Of a stretch of DNA of 64,000 nucleotides, positions 6,732 through 17,000 are shown piece after piece. The notes under the pieces were generated by a model. The model was not told the origin of the DNA and ran no database searches. It was given only the letters and a program-made list of their open reading frames with translations. How positions within the stretch are numbered: the stretch's first letter is position 1; each line of letters opens with the position of its first letter. Source of the DNA: Acidobacteriota bacterium (GTDB taxonomy: Bacteria; Acidobacteriota; Blastocatellia; HR10); the NCBI GenBank assembly GCA_030550025.1, contig JAUQQC010000001.1, forward strand, positions 248,001-312,000. Reading direction: 5' to 3'. A program made the translations under genes and the position numbers.

Positions 6732-9626
6732 TCAAAAGTTCACCTTCACGCCCAGCTTGAACAAGCGCGGGGCGACGATCACCGCCGGTTGGCCGAGCGC
6801 GGCGCCCACGGCCTCGATCTCCGCCGTCGTCGTGTTCACGTTGCCCATGTTGAAGATATCGAGCACCGGTTCGATCCGCCAGCGCTCGCCAATGCCGAAG
6901 ATGCGCGAAATGCGGATATCGAGAAGGTTCACGTTCGGCAAGCGCACCGTTCCGCGTTCAACCAGATCGATCGCCTGGCTGACTTGCGTCAGGTCCGGGA
7001 TGTGCGTTCGGGTCACCGTGAAGATGCGGCGCAATGGATAACCAGTGAAGTGCTGGAAGTTCCCGCTCACCTCGAAGCCCCAGGGGAGTTGGTACGTCCC
7101 AGCGAGCTTGAAGATGTACGGCGAATCGTTGCCCACGATGCCCTTTCGGTTGATGTTGAAGTTCGGATTGTTCAAATCGTCGAATCCGAAGACGAGGTCG
7201 CCGCGGAATGCGCCGCGTTCGCGTCCGATGGTCAATCCCCCGAGCAATTGCCAGCGCTGGGACATTCGCTTCATGAAGGTGATATCCACGCCGTTGTATT
7301 CGCTGTCCAGCTCCTTGAAGTTCGTCAGCAGGAAATCCACGCGGCCGCGCGTCGCCGGGTCTTGATTGTAGACGGTGATCGTCTGTCCGGCGAAGGGGGC
7401 CGGCAGATTCGCCGGGAGCGTGAGCCGGACGGGGATGTACGCCGACGGTGGGACGGCCACGTTCGCTCGTCCGACTTGCCGCCGATTATCGCGATGCCAG
7501 GCCGTGATGGAGACGACGAGGTCGCGATAGATTTGCTGTTGGATGCCGAGCGAGTACTCCCACGAATAGGGTCGCTCCAGATTCGGATCCATGCGCGTCG
7601 TCAATCCGCCGACGAATCCCGGGCCGGGGCCGATCTCGTCCAGTTGGGCGAGGCCATCGCCGTTGCGATCCGTCCAGCTTCGGGTCTCGACGCTCAAGCC
7701 GAGCGGATTCACGCTCACCGGATAGGCCATCCCGACATTTTGCAGGTAGCGGCTGGCGCTCGCCTTAAGGACCGTTCGCCCTGTGCCCGTGATGTCCCAG
7801 GAAAGTCCCAGTCGCGGCGCCCAATCTTTGAAGTTCGGGACATCGCGAATCTCCGGGAATCTCCGCTCGGGGACGAACGTCCCGGCCGCCGAGCGTTGTG
7901 GCGGAATCACGCCGAGGGCGTATTCGTATCGCAGGCCCAGGTTCAGCGTGAGCCGTCCACGAATGGTCCAGGCGTCTTGAACGAACCATGCGAATTGATG
8001 GAGATAGTTCGCCTGCTCGATCGGCGTGTTATAGACTCGCACGAAAGCCGGACGGCCGTTGTCGAAGATCAGACCGTGATCACCGTTCATCGTGTAAATC
8101 TGGCGGAAGAGGCTGCGCATGAATTGGATCCCGAACTTGAAGCTGTGCGCTCCGCCAAGCCCCGTCGTCACATACGAGGCCGCCGAATCAATGGAGATCC
8201 GGTAGTTCGGGTTCACGTAGTTATAGAGCGCGGCGTTGCTGCGGGTCGAGAGCGTGATGTCTTCTTTCATGATGTCGGTCGGCTTGACCTCCTTTTGATA
8301 CCGCAGCGGGAAGACGATGTGCATGCCAGCGATCCCAGAATCAATGACCCATTTCGCCGAGGGCGTATAGGTCCATTTGATGTGCGCACTGTATCCGGGC
8401 TGGTCTTGCAGCCAAGAGGCTTTGTCCTCGATGAAGAACGGCGGGGTATCGCGCCGGTGGAAGCGATTCTTCTCGTTACGATTGTACATGAACGAGAGCC
8501 GGTGCTGCGCGCTCACCTGCCAGGTCACTTTGGCCGACGCGTTGCGGATGCGGTTGTCGTCGATCGCTTGCGTCTCATCGGGATTGAACGCGCCGGAGAC
8601 GAGTTGATCCACTCCCCATTGGCGCAGGGAGACGAACCACCAGAGTTTATCCTTGATGAAAGGGCCACCGACATTGCCGTTGAGATCGTAGACGTTCTTG
8701 ATGGGATTGCCGGCCTTCACGTCAGGGCGCTGTCGGAGTCGCGCCGGCACGCGCGCCAGCAGCTTCTCCCGCAGCTCTGGCGTCACATTGTTCGCTTGCA
8801 TCGCTTCGGTCGCGCCGATGAAGAGGATGGAGCCGTGGATCTCATTGCCGCCATCTTTGGTCACCATATTCATGTAGACGCCCCCTTGCGAGATCTCCGC
8901 CGGGAGAGCGCCGACCTGGTAGTTGACCTCTTTGAACATCCCCGCATCGTAGTAGATGGCCGTGGCGCCTCCGGTACTCCCGGGCCAGTTGATCTCCAGA
9001 CCGTCAATGGCGAACTTCTTGTCGCTGTCTCGTGAGCCGTGGACCGTCAGCGCGTACTGCTGCATTCCCTCCGTCCCTCCCACATCGAAGCGGCCGGAGG
9101 CGACGCCCGGGACCATGCGGGCGAGCACCCATGGGTCGCGCGGATTCGGAATCCGTTCGAGGATGTCTTGGGAGATCACCGTCTGCGTCACGACGTTGCT
9201 CGTGTCAATGACGGGAGACTCCCCGCTGACGGTGATGACTTCGACGACCTCCCCCACGTCGAGTTGGACGTTAACCGTCGCTTGAAAGGCTGAGGTGATG
9301 ACGATCCCCTCCCGGACATGGGTCTTGAAGCCGGGATGCTCGAAGCGCAGCGTATATTCGCCCGGCTTCAGGTCGAAGAACTTGTAGTAGCCATTCTCAT
9401 CAGTCTTCACCGTACGTGGACCGCCGATGAGCGCGGGCCCGCTCACGGTGACGGTGACGCCGGGCAGGACCGCCCCCTTGGCGTCTCTCACGGTCCCAGC
9501 GATCGAGCCCACTTGCACTTGGGCGAAGCCGACCACCGTCATGCTGAGCACCAAGATGAAACTCACGAGGATTGGGAGCGTGGCCAATGGAGTTCTCTTC
9601 AGGTGGCGAAGTGCACTTGCCCTCAT
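6732..9626 (-). CDS. TonB-dependent outer-membrane receptor with carboxypeptidase-regulatory domain
   Basis: A 964-residue outer-membrane protein. The signal peptide ends near V-V-G-F-A-Q (about residue 37). A carboxypeptidase-regulatory-like beta-sandwich follows (I-A-G-T-V-R-D-A-K-G-A-V-L-P-G-V-T-V, about 43-125), then a plug domain and a long beta barrel ending in F, as outer-membrane barrels do. The start is set by a TAAGGAGGAGG site before the ATG at 9626. Such receptors import oligopeptides, glycans or metal complexes, powered by TonB. It is the last of four minus-strand genes including a secreted amidohydrolase and a Tat-exported M24 homologue, which suggests uptake of peptide-like substrates. 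The ligand is unknown. Confidence 0.92.
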   Translation of the reverse strand: MRASALRHLKRTPLATLPILVSFILVLSMTVVGFAQVQVGSIAGTVRDAKGAVLPGVTVTVSGPALIGGPRTVKTDENGYYKFFDLKPGEYTLRFEHPGFKTHVREGIVITSAFQATVNVQLDVGEVVEVITVSGESPVIDTSNVVTQTVISQDILERIPNPRDPWVLARMVPGVASGRFDVGGTEGMQQYALTVHGSRDSDKKFAIDGLEINWPGSTGGATAIYYDAGMFKEVNYQVGALPAEISQGGVYMNMVTKDGGNEIHGSILFIGATEAMQANNVTPELREKLLARVPARLRQRPDVKAGNPIKNVYDLNGNVGGPFIKDKLWWFVSLRQWGVDQLVSGAFNPDETQAIDDNRIRNASAKVTWQVSAQHRLSFMYNRNEKNRFHRRDTPPFFIEDKASWLQDQPGYSAHIKWTYTPSAKWVIDSGIAGMHIVFPLRYQKEVKPTDIMKEDITLSTRSNAALYNYVNPNYRISIDSAASYVTTGLGGAHSFKFGIQFMRSLFRQIYTMNGDHGLIFDNGRPAFVRVYNTPIEQANYLHQFAWFVQDAWTIRGRLTLNLGLRYEYALGVIPPQRSAAGTFVPERRFPEIRDVPNFKDWAPRLGLSWDITGTGRTVLKASASRYLQNVGMAYPVSVNPLGLSVETRSWTDRNGDGLAQLDEIGPGPGFVGGLTTRMDPNLERPYSWEYSLGIQQQIYRDLVVSITAWHRDNRRQVGRANVAVPPSAYIPVRLTLPANLPAPFAGQTITVYNQDPATRGRVDFLLTNFKELDSEYNGVDITFMKRMSQRWQLLGGLTIGRERGAFRGDLVFGFDDLNNPNFNINRKGIVGNDSPYIFKLAGTYQLPWGFEVSGNFQHFTGYPLRRIFTVTRTHIPDLTQVSQAIDLVERGTVRLPNVNLLDIRISRIFGIGERWRIEPVLDIFNMGNVNTTTAEIEAVGAALGQPAVIVAPRLFKLGVKVNF

Positions 9627-9763
9627 TTCTTCCTCCTCCTTAGTTTGGTTTCGCTTTGGATTCGGGGCGCGGAGGACCCTTCTCGGCAGGGATTCCACGC
9701 GCCGAAAAATGATCCGACCTCCGAAAGCCCAAATGGCTCTTTCCCCTCGCGATCGCATGCCTT

Positions 9764-11413
9764 CTATCGCGAGCTTCGCGAAGCCGAATTCGATTCTGGC
9801 ACTTGGCGCCGCTTGGCTTCTGCGACCATGCGCGCGACATCGGCCAGAAGCTTCTTCGCGTCGTAAATGATCCCATCTTTGATCGTGTATTTCACGCCAC
9901 CGACGCGTTCGACTTTGCGCGTTTGGTCATTGAGCCGAAGGGCTCCGGTGCCGTAGAGGACCTTCAGGTTCTGGATCGGATTCTCATCGACGAGAATCAG
10001 ATCCGCGAGCATACCCGGGCGGATGACTCCGAACTCGATCGGTTTCCCCTTGGGCTTGAAGAGCGCTTCTGCTCCCCACAAGGTAGCCGAGCGAATGACT
10101 TCCAGCGGATGAAACCCCGCCTCTTGCAGTAGCTCCAGCTCGCGGACGTAATCGAAGCCATAGAGCTTGAAGATGAATCCGGAGTCGGAGCCGGTCGTCA
10201 CGCGTCCGCCCCGATTCTTGTACTCGTTCACGAAGGTCATCCACAGGCGATAGTTGTTCTTCCACTCGATCTCGTCCTGCGTCGTCCAGTAGAAGAAGAA
10301 CGAACCATGAGCTTCGCGGTTGGGCTGATAGAACTCCCAGAGCGACGGGAGGGTGTACATATCATGCCATTCGGCACGCATGGCACGCATGAGATCGCGA
10401 CTCGCCTCATAGATGGCGAACGTCGGATCGAGCACGAGCCCGAGCCGGATCAATTCCTCTATGACCGCGTTCCACTTCGGGCTTCCCGGTGGGGCCGCTT
10501 GTTTCCACAAGCGTCCGGCCTGCCCGAAGCGATGCTGTTCGTCATTGTAGTTGTAGTCGTAGGGGAAATCTTGAATCGTGCGGTCCACAAGGAGTGCTTC
10601 CGGCAATCCGTACCAATGTTCGAGCGTCGTCAGCCCCAAGCGCGCGGCATCCAGGGCATTCATCCGCGCCACGCCCGTCTGCGCCAGATGCGCGGCCGTT
10701 CCAAGTCCGTGCTTCTTCGCTTCGTCAATGAGCGCGGCCATGATCTCGGGATCGTAGGCCGTGAGCTTGAAGCCGTCCACGCCCTTCGCCGCAGCCCATC
10801 GGACGTACTCGCGCGCCAGCTCCGGCGTGGTGATCGGGCCGCGATCCCACCCCATGCCCGGGCGGACGTAGACGAAGATACGCGGGGCGACGATCTGATT
10901 CTTCGCGCTGCGTTCCCGTTCGCGTAACGTCCAGTCCACGCCATTGCCGGAGCCCGGATCGCGAACGGTCGTAATCCCGTGGGCCATCCACAGCTTGTAG
11001 ACATATTCGGCCGGCGTACCTTGTGCGACGCCGCCGATATGTCCATGGAGATCCACGAATCCGGGCAGGACGTACATGCCGTGCGCATCAATCTCGCGCG
11101 TCGCGCCCTGCGGGCGACCGGCTTCGCGGATCGGGACTCTCGGATACCCGACGCTGCGAATCTCCTTGATGCGGTTCCCCTCGATGACGATATCGACAGG
11201 GCCGATGGGCGGCGCGCCCGTCCCATCAATGAGCGTCGCGCCGCGAATGATCAATCGCTCGAACGGCCCTTCTCCCTCGTCTGGCCGCCGATCCGGCGCC
11301 GGCGGAACGCTGCGCCGCTCCTGTGGCGCCGTCTGCGAGAGGGCGGAGAGGGTCGTCCCCCAAAGCGCGAGGATGAGCCAGACGATCCATTGCCGTCTTC
11401 CGCGATGCCACAT
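9764..11413 (-). CDS. Secreted amidohydrolase (imidazolonepropionase-like)
   Basis: A 549-residue member of the metal-dependent amidohydrolase superfamily. The N-terminal hydrophobic segment (W-I-V-W-L-I-L-A-L-W) is a signal peptide. The metal-binding H-x-H appears in F-V-D-L-H-G-H, a Lys candidate in G-F-K-L, later His residues in A-A-H-L-A and L-E-H-W, and the final Asp in T-G-S-D-S-G-F. These are the ligands expected for a TIM-barrel amidohydrolase acting on peptide-like or cyclic amide bonds. GAGGAGGCGAACG places the start at 11413; the longer frame adds 18 residues. It lies between the M24 gene and the TonB-dependent receptor. Confidence 0.85.
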   Translation of the reverse strand: MWHRGRRQWIVWLILALWGTTLSALSQTAPQERRSVPPAPDRRPDEGEGPFERLIIRGATLIDGTGAPPIGPVDIVIEGNRIKEIRSVGYPRVPIREAGRPQGATREIDAHGMYVLPGFVDLHGHIGGVAQGTPAEYVYKLWMAHGITTVRDPGSGNGVDWTLRERERSAKNQIVAPRIFVYVRPGMGWDRGPITTPELAREYVRWAAAKGVDGFKLTAYDPEIMAALIDEAKKHGLGTAAHLAQTGVARMNALDAARLGLTTLEHWYGLPEALLVDRTIQDFPYDYNYNDEQHRFGQAGRLWKQAAPPGSPKWNAVIEELIRLGLVLDPTFAIYEASRDLMRAMRAEWHDMYTLPSLWEFYQPNREAHGSFFFYWTTQDEIEWKNNYRLWMTFVNEYKNRGGRVTTGSDSGFIFKLYGFDYVRELELLQEAGFHPLEVIRSATLWGAEALFKPKGKPIEFGVIRPGMLADLILVDENPIQNLKVLYGTGALRLNDQTRKVERVGGVKYTIKDGIIYDAKKLLADVARMVAEAKRRQVPESNSASRSSR

Positions 11414-11470
11414 CGTTCGCCTCCTCGTTCTGTTGATTCGGATGACGCGAGTCCCGTCATTCTCCACGGC

Positions 11471-12850
11471 TCAGAGTTTCAGCCAGCACCATTCGCGCGT
11501 GAGTGGCGTCTGATTGAGCGCCACGCCGCGCTCGCGCGTCACAAGAACGCAATTGGAATGGTTGTAGCCGAATCCGCCTTCGGGATTGTAAAGCCCCGGC
11601 TCGTTGCTGAACATCATCCCTTCTTCAAGGACCGTGTCGTCGCCCGGGGCGATATACGGCGCTTGATGCCCTTCCATGCCTTGGCCGTGCGCCGGTCGGT
11701 GATAGATATAACGCTCAAGCCCGGCGCGCACGGCGATCTCTAAGACCTTCTCAGCGACCTCCTGGCAGCGGACGCCCGCCTTGCTGAGCTCTTGTTGTTT
11801 GAGGACCATCTCCGTATGCACGTCCCACATCTTCCGCTGGAGATCCGTCATCGGCTCAATGTGCAGGGCGCGATAGCCCTCTCCCCCGTAACCGCCAATC
11901 GTGATGACCGCGGCGATCTGGACGGCCTCGCCCCGTCGAATCCGCGCGTAGAAGAACTGGTTCGGATGCGGATAGGCCGTCGCGACGCCCGCGCGACAAC
12001 TGAAGCGGAGATTCACGCCGACGGCATCATGAGGGCGTCCGGTAGGTTGCAGGAGCCGCATCAGCTCGTGCGTGGCGAATTCTTCGGTCCGATGGCGCAC
12101 CTCGAAGTCGGTCGCGTCCGTCCCGCGCTGGAGGATATAGTCGCGGGCGAAAGCGAGCATCCGATCGTGCAAGGCGATCGCCTTGCGCGTCAGCTCGATC
12201 TCCTCGGGGGTCTTGATCATCCGCATGCGAAGCAAGACGTCCCCGGCCACTTCAAACCGCGCTTCGGGCAAGGCCTCCTGCATCCGCTTCATCGTCGTCG
12301 GCCCCACTTCCTCCTCGATGCCTAGGCGCGCTCGTCCGAATCCGCGCTTGGCCAACCCCTTGAGCATCCACTGGAGAAGGTCGGCCTTTGGCCCCGCCTT
12401 GTACGCGAGCGCGTTGAATGGACCGGCATGCGGATAGTCGAAGTACCACTCCCCCTCTTTGATCCACCACGTGTTGACGAGGTCCTTATCCAGACCCGGA
12501 TAGAAGAAGACGGGCTCTCCGCGCGCCGGGACGAAGAGCCAGAACGGTCGTTCCGTCGTCGTATGAAAGAGACCGGAGACGTAGATGATGTTCCACCGAT
12601 CCTTCAGGATGATCCCATCCAACCCTCGCTCGGTCAATTTCTCTTGAAGTCGCCTCACCGTTTGCCGATACCAGCTCTCCGACAGGCGAAACGGCGGCGA
12701 AAGCGGAGTGACTTGGGGGACCGGCTCGCGCAGGTGATTCCCTCCGGCGAGAGCGAGGTCTTCACGTGGTTCGAAAAAGCGCATCGCGGGTCCGAGCGAT
12801 GCGGATACGCCCAAAGAAGTCAGAAAGGCTCGTCGTGTCAAACGTTGCAT
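11471..12850 (-). CDS. Tat-exported M24 (pita-bread fold) homologue with degenerate metal site
   Basis: A 460-residue protein with a twin-arginine signal (R-L-T-R-R-A-F-L-T-S-L, residues 3-13) and a creatinase/prolidase-type architecture: an N-terminal domain (about 60-200) and a C-terminal pita-bread domain. His and one Glu ligand remain (H-G-Q-G-M-E-G-H and S-N-E-P-G). The two usual Asp ligands are replaced in I-A-A-V-I-T-I-G-G-Y-G-G-E-G, and the last Glu of G-x-R-x-E-D is lost in G-Y-N-H-S-N-C. So it probably lacks the dinuclear metal site of Xaa-Pro peptidases and may act like metal-free creatinase, or have no catalytic role. It has its own promoter upstream. Confidence 0.85.
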   Translation of the reverse strand: MQRLTRRAFLTSLGVSASLGPAMRFFEPREDLALAGGNHLREPVPQVTPLSPPFRLSESWYRQTVRRLQEKLTERGLDGIILKDRWNIIYVSGLFHTTTERPFWLFVPARGEPVFFYPGLDKDLVNTWWIKEGEWYFDYPHAGPFNALAYKAGPKADLLQWMLKGLAKRGFGRARLGIEEEVGPTTMKRMQEALPEARFEVAGDVLLRMRMIKTPEEIELTRKAIALHDRMLAFARDYILQRGTDATDFEVRHRTEEFATHELMRLLQPTGRPHDAVGVNLRFSCRAGVATAYPHPNQFFYARIRRGEAVQIAAVITIGGYGGEGYRALHIEPMTDLQRKMWDVHTEMVLKQQELSKAGVRCQEVAEKVLEIAVRAGLERYIYHRPAHGQGMEGHQAPYIAPGDDTVLEEGMMFSNEPGLYNPEGGFGYNHSNCVLVTRERGVALNQTPLTREWCWLKL

Positions 12851-12889
12851 AGATGACCCCCCTTGATGCCTCGATTTCGAGCGATCGAG

Positions 12890-12919
12890 AATATATTCTT
12901 CCCTCCGGGAAGGTGTCAA
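12890..12919 (-). promoter_or_regulatory. Sigma-70-type promoter of the M24/amidohydrolase/receptor genes
   Basis: Read on the minus strand, TTGACA (plus coordinates 12914-12919) is followed by an 18-nt spacer and TATATT (12890-12895). The -35 is a perfect consensus. The start codon is about 40 nt downstream, with AAGGGGGG as ribosome-binding site. Confidence 0.75.
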
Positions 12920-12954
12920 GCGGAAGACTCTTGCTCTTCCCTTAGGATGGGGCA

Positions 12955-13794
12955 TCACGGGATAGATAGGGACCTCCGCTGTCGGATGGCGTGAGCGGTG
13001 CGTCGGGCCTGTTCCCGCACGGCCTCTGGCCACTCCGAACCGGCTCGCGCGTAACGTTCGATTTCGGGGAGGTCTTCCTCCCGCCCGATGAAGTAAAGCG
13101 CGCGCAGAGCTTCGTAGACCTGTTGGCTCTCAGGCGCGAGCCAGAGGATCACATCTCCGGCGCGCACGCCCGCTCCACCGGTGATGAGCAAGCGTTCGAC
13201 GCGTCCCGGCCAAGGCGCGCGCACATCCACCTGGCGTCCATCCGCACGGCGAATTCGGGCCAGTAGCGTCTCCGTCCGCACATCGTCCCCAAGGGAGGTG
13301 CTCACTGTGACCGTGCCTTCCTCCGGGGCGCGAATCGGTTCGGAGCGAAGCATCTGCTGAATCTCCGAACGCCCGCTCTCATCTCCGAAGCGCACCAGGC
13401 CAAGCGCTGCGTTGCGTCGCACCATCGGGATCGGGTCGTTCAACAAGCGCTTGAGTGCACGATGGAAGTCCGCGGAGCGATTGTCCTGCCCCATCACCCA
13501 AGCCGCCATCAAGCGGATCTCCGAGCGCGGATGCTCAGCGAGGCTCACGATCTTCGGATACCACTGTCGAACCGAGGGATCGCCACGTAGGATCCGATCG
13601 GCGATCTGCGAGAGGGCGTGTTGGATATGGCGCGGCTTTTCCTCATCGTTGAGATAGCGTTCGATCTGCCGATCCGTGAGCGGGCGTCCGAACCACGTCA
13701 GGTACCACGTCAGAAACGGAACGAGGAGGAAGAGGAAGGCCAGTAGGATCATCAGCAGGATCGACCGCGGACGTTGCGTCATCGGCGCCCTCAT
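12955..13794 (-). CDS. Membrane-anchored HEAT-repeat protein with an inserted lipoyl-like domain
   Basis: A 279-residue protein. One transmembrane helix (about 11-33) is followed by HEAT repeats (about 45-150; L-M-A-A-W-V-M-G, V-R-R-N-A-A-L-G-L-V-R-F-G-D). Next comes a barrel-sandwich hybrid segment (about 155-228) with A-P-W-P-G-R-V-E-R-L and G-V-R-A-G-D-V-I-L-W-L as in HlyD/biotinyl-lipoyl domains, then more helical repeat to the end. The hairpin has no Lys, so it is not a biotin or lipoate carrier. AAGGAGGAGGAGAG sets the start. A scaffold role at the inner membrane, perhaps for an envelope complex, is likely. I know of no family with this exact order. Confidence 0.7.
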   Translation of the reverse strand: MRAPMTQRPRSILLMILLAFLFLLVPFLTWYLTWFGRPLTDRQIERYLNDEEKPRHIQHALSQIADRILRGDPSVRQWYPKIVSLAEHPRSEIRLMAAWVMGQDNRSADFHRALKRLLNDPIPMVRRNAALGLVRFGDESGRSEIQQMLRSEPIRAPEEGTVTVSTSLGDDVRTETLLARIRRADGRQVDVRAPWPGRVERLLITGGAGVRAGDVILWLAPESQQVYEALRALYFIGREEDLPEIERYARAGSEWPEAVREQARRTAHAIRQRRSLSIP

Positions 13795-14090
13795 GTCTCT
13801 CCTCCTCCTTGGATCGCGCTTGGAAGGGGGAGTGTACCGAGGACTTCCGCTTCGAGCAAGGGATGAGCGAGTATCTCTCACCTTGAGCTTTGCCTTGATG
13901 CCTTATCGCTTGCCCAGGCTCCGTCCCAGGGGGAAAGAAAGGGATGTCGGAAGCCGACGCCTTCAGACGCCGAGATAGCTCAACCCAAGTGGACTGCTGA
14001 CCGGAGCAGCACTGGTCGGTACCGCAGCTCTCCTAAGGCACCGTTGCTGTTAGCGTCCACCTATTGAGCTCTCAAGTGGGTAGCATAGCC
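13795..14090. other. Intergenic region downstream of the Kelch-repeat gene
   Basis: No gene seen in 296 nt. Near 14000-14030 there is a match to the Kelch repeat unit (CTGGTCGGTACC against CTAGTCGGTACC in the last full repeats), possibly a trace of a deleted fifteenth repeat. The HEAT/lipoyl gene promoter should lie at the low-coordinate end, but I could not assign boxes with confidence. Confidence 0.4.
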
Positions 14091-17000
14091 CTACGTTGTT
14101 CCCCTTACGGCGCAGTACCGACCCCCAGTGTTGGTGATACCTGTGGAGATATCCGTAGAGGTGTACCCGCCCCAGATGATCATCTCCGTCCCCGTCCAAA
14201 CCGCTGTGTGAAAGAACCGGGCCAATGGGGCGTTGACCGTACTAGTCGGTACCCAAGTGTCCGTCACCGGGTTGTAACGGCCTCCCGTGTTGTTGAAGGA
14301 GTTTAAACCATCCCACCCGCCCCAGACGATCATCTCCATCCCTGTCCAAACGGCCGTGTGGAAAGACCGGGCTGAGGGAGCATTGGTCGCGCTGGTTGAT
14401 GTCCACGTGTCCGTCGTCGGATTGTACCGACCTCCGGTGTTGGTAAACGGCACTCCTCCCCAAATGATCATCTCCACTCCTGTCCAAACGGCCGTGTGGA
14501 GCTCTCGGGCTGAAGGGGCATTGACCGTGCTAGGCGATGTCCACGTGTCCGTCGCCGGATTGTACCGACCCCCAGTATTGAAGTAATTCGAGCCATCCCA
14601 TCCACCCCAAACAATCATCTCCGTTCCCGTCCAAACGGCCGTGTGGGCAGATCGAGTCGTAGGAGCGTTGACCGTGCTGGTTGGCATCCATGTGTCTGTT
14701 GCCGGATTGTACCGTCCCCCGGTGTAGAGGTAGTTCAACCCATCCCATCCACCCCAGGCAATCATCTCCGTTCCTGTCCAAACCGCTGTGTGGGCAGATC
14801 GAGCCGTAGGAGCATTGGTCGTGCTCGTTGGTATCCACGTGTCCGTCGCCGGATTGTACCGACCCCCAGTATTGAAGTAATTCGAGCCATCCCATCCACC
14901 CCAAACGATCATCTCCGTTCCCGTCCAAACGGCCGTGTGAACGGATCGGGCCGCAGGAGCGTTGACCGTGCTGGTTGGCGTCCACGTATCTGTTGCCGGA
15001 TTGTACCGTCCTCCGGTGTTGGTAGATGGCGCTCCTCCCCAGATGATCATCTCCGCTCCTGTCCAAACGGCCGTATGGGAGGTCCTAGGAGCAAGAGCAT
15101 TCGGCATACTTGGAATCGTCCACTTGTCCGTCGTCGGATCGTACCGTCCTCCATTGTTGAGGCGGCCTACAGAGGTGTTCCCACCCCAGACGATCATCTC
15201 CGTTCCCGTCCAAACGGCCGTGTGGTTAGACCGAGCCGTAGGGACGTTAGCCGTGCTGATCGGCATCCAGGTATTCGTTGCCGGGTTGTACCGTCCCCCG
15301 GTGTTAAGGTAGGTAGAGCCATCATATCCACCCCAGATGATCATCCTCGTCCCCGTCCAAACGGCTGTGTGGCCGTCTCGAGGCGAAGGGGCAATGATTG
15401 TGCTGGTCGGCAGCCATCTGTCCATTGTTGGGTTGTATCGTCCCCCGGTATTGATACGACCTGTAGAGGTGTTCCCACCCCAGACGATCATCTCCGTCCC
15501 CGTCCAAACGGCCGCATGATTGCGCCGGGCCGAGGGAGCACCGGTCGTGCTGGTAGGCATCCACGTTTCTTTTGCCGGGTCGTACCGTCCACCAGTGTTA
15601 AGGTAATTAGAGCCATCCCATCCACCCCAGACGATCATCTCCGTCCCCGTCCAAACCGCCGTGTGACCGTACCGGGCTGAGGGAGCCTTGGCCGTACTGA
15701 TCGCCATCCACGTGTCCGTCGCTGGGTTATACCGACCTCCGGTATTGGTATTGGGATACCCGCCCCAGACGATCATCTCTGTCCCTGTCCAGACTGCTGT
15801 GTGGTTAGACCGAGCCTCGGGGGCATCAGCCGTGCTAGTCAGTGTCCACGTATCCGTTGCCGGGTTGTACTTTCCCCCGGTGTTAGTATTGGGTTGCCCA
15901 CCCCAGACGATCATCTCCGTCCCCGTCCAAACCGCCGTGTGACCGTACCGGGCCGAAGGGGCGTTGGTCGTACTGGTTGGCGTCCATGTGTCCGTTGCTG
16001 GATTGTACCGATCTCCTGTGTTGGTAGGCGGTGCTCCTCCCCAAATGATCATCTCCGTCCCTGTCCAAACCGCCGTGTGGCCCACTCGAGGAGCAGGGAC
16101 ATACGCCATGGTGATTGGCGTCCACGTGTCATCCACACAGGGTGCTGCTGTCACCCTTGGTAGCTCTAGCCGATAAACCTCCCCATGTGCCTTCGGCTCA
16201 TACGCTCTCCCCACCTCCGACCACCACGCCTCCAGAGGCTTCTTGGGCCACTCTACCGTCGCCACTACCAAGCGGTTATCCGCCACCTCCAAGATAGCTG
16301 CCACTAAAAAGTGGTCCGGTTCTTCCCAAAGTGGACTCACCTCCCCAACGGGCAGTCGGCTCGTCAAGGACGTGCTCCCGGATGGGCCTAACTCCGCCGG
16401 AGCCTCAAGCCAAGACGGCGCTCTATTGATAGGGCCAGCGCTCAACCAGCGAGCCAGACGACCGACCGCTTCCAACCATTCCCCTTCATCCAGCTCTAGG
16501 ACAGACCAACCGCTTGGGATCCCTTTAAAGGAGCGTCCGTTCCATTTTACTCCTCCGTTCCTTCTCCTCACCACCCATTCCGCCTCCTGATACTGCCCAC
16601 TTAACCCCCTCAACTGATGCACCGAAAGCCGACTCCCGTATCTCGCTAGCTCGGCCTCGATGGCTCGTCTTTGCGATCCGTGAATCCGCTCATCATACGC
16701 ATACTGACTTCGCAAAAACCGCTCCACTAGTATTGGCCTCGCCACACACTCTCCCACCAAGTACCCATCGCTTCCTAACGCTGCCCACAGCGCCCGAAGC
16801 CGCTCAGGCGCCTTGCTCGACCGCGCCATCCGCTCTAGCTCTGCCCGAATGTTGGATTCCGTAATCCGGATTCCCCACAGCACCTCAAGCGCCGTCTCCT
16901 TCCTCAACAGGTCCTCCACTTTCTTCCGGCTGACTGCCTTCGGCAGAACCTCTTCTAGCAGCGGCTTGGGCTGTCCGTTCTCACTTGGCCATATCCGCGC

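Noticed and set aside
6645-9035. A 796-codon plus-strand open frame opposite the TonB-dependent receptor
   Set aside because: No ribosome-binding site, no recognised motif, and composition of an antisense shadow of a clear receptor gene.
14096-16095. Regular tandem repeats that might be taken for a CRISPR array
   Set aside because: The period is 135-150 bp, the repeats are in one reading frame and encode Kelch blades. There are no short identical repeats with unique spacers and no cas genes.
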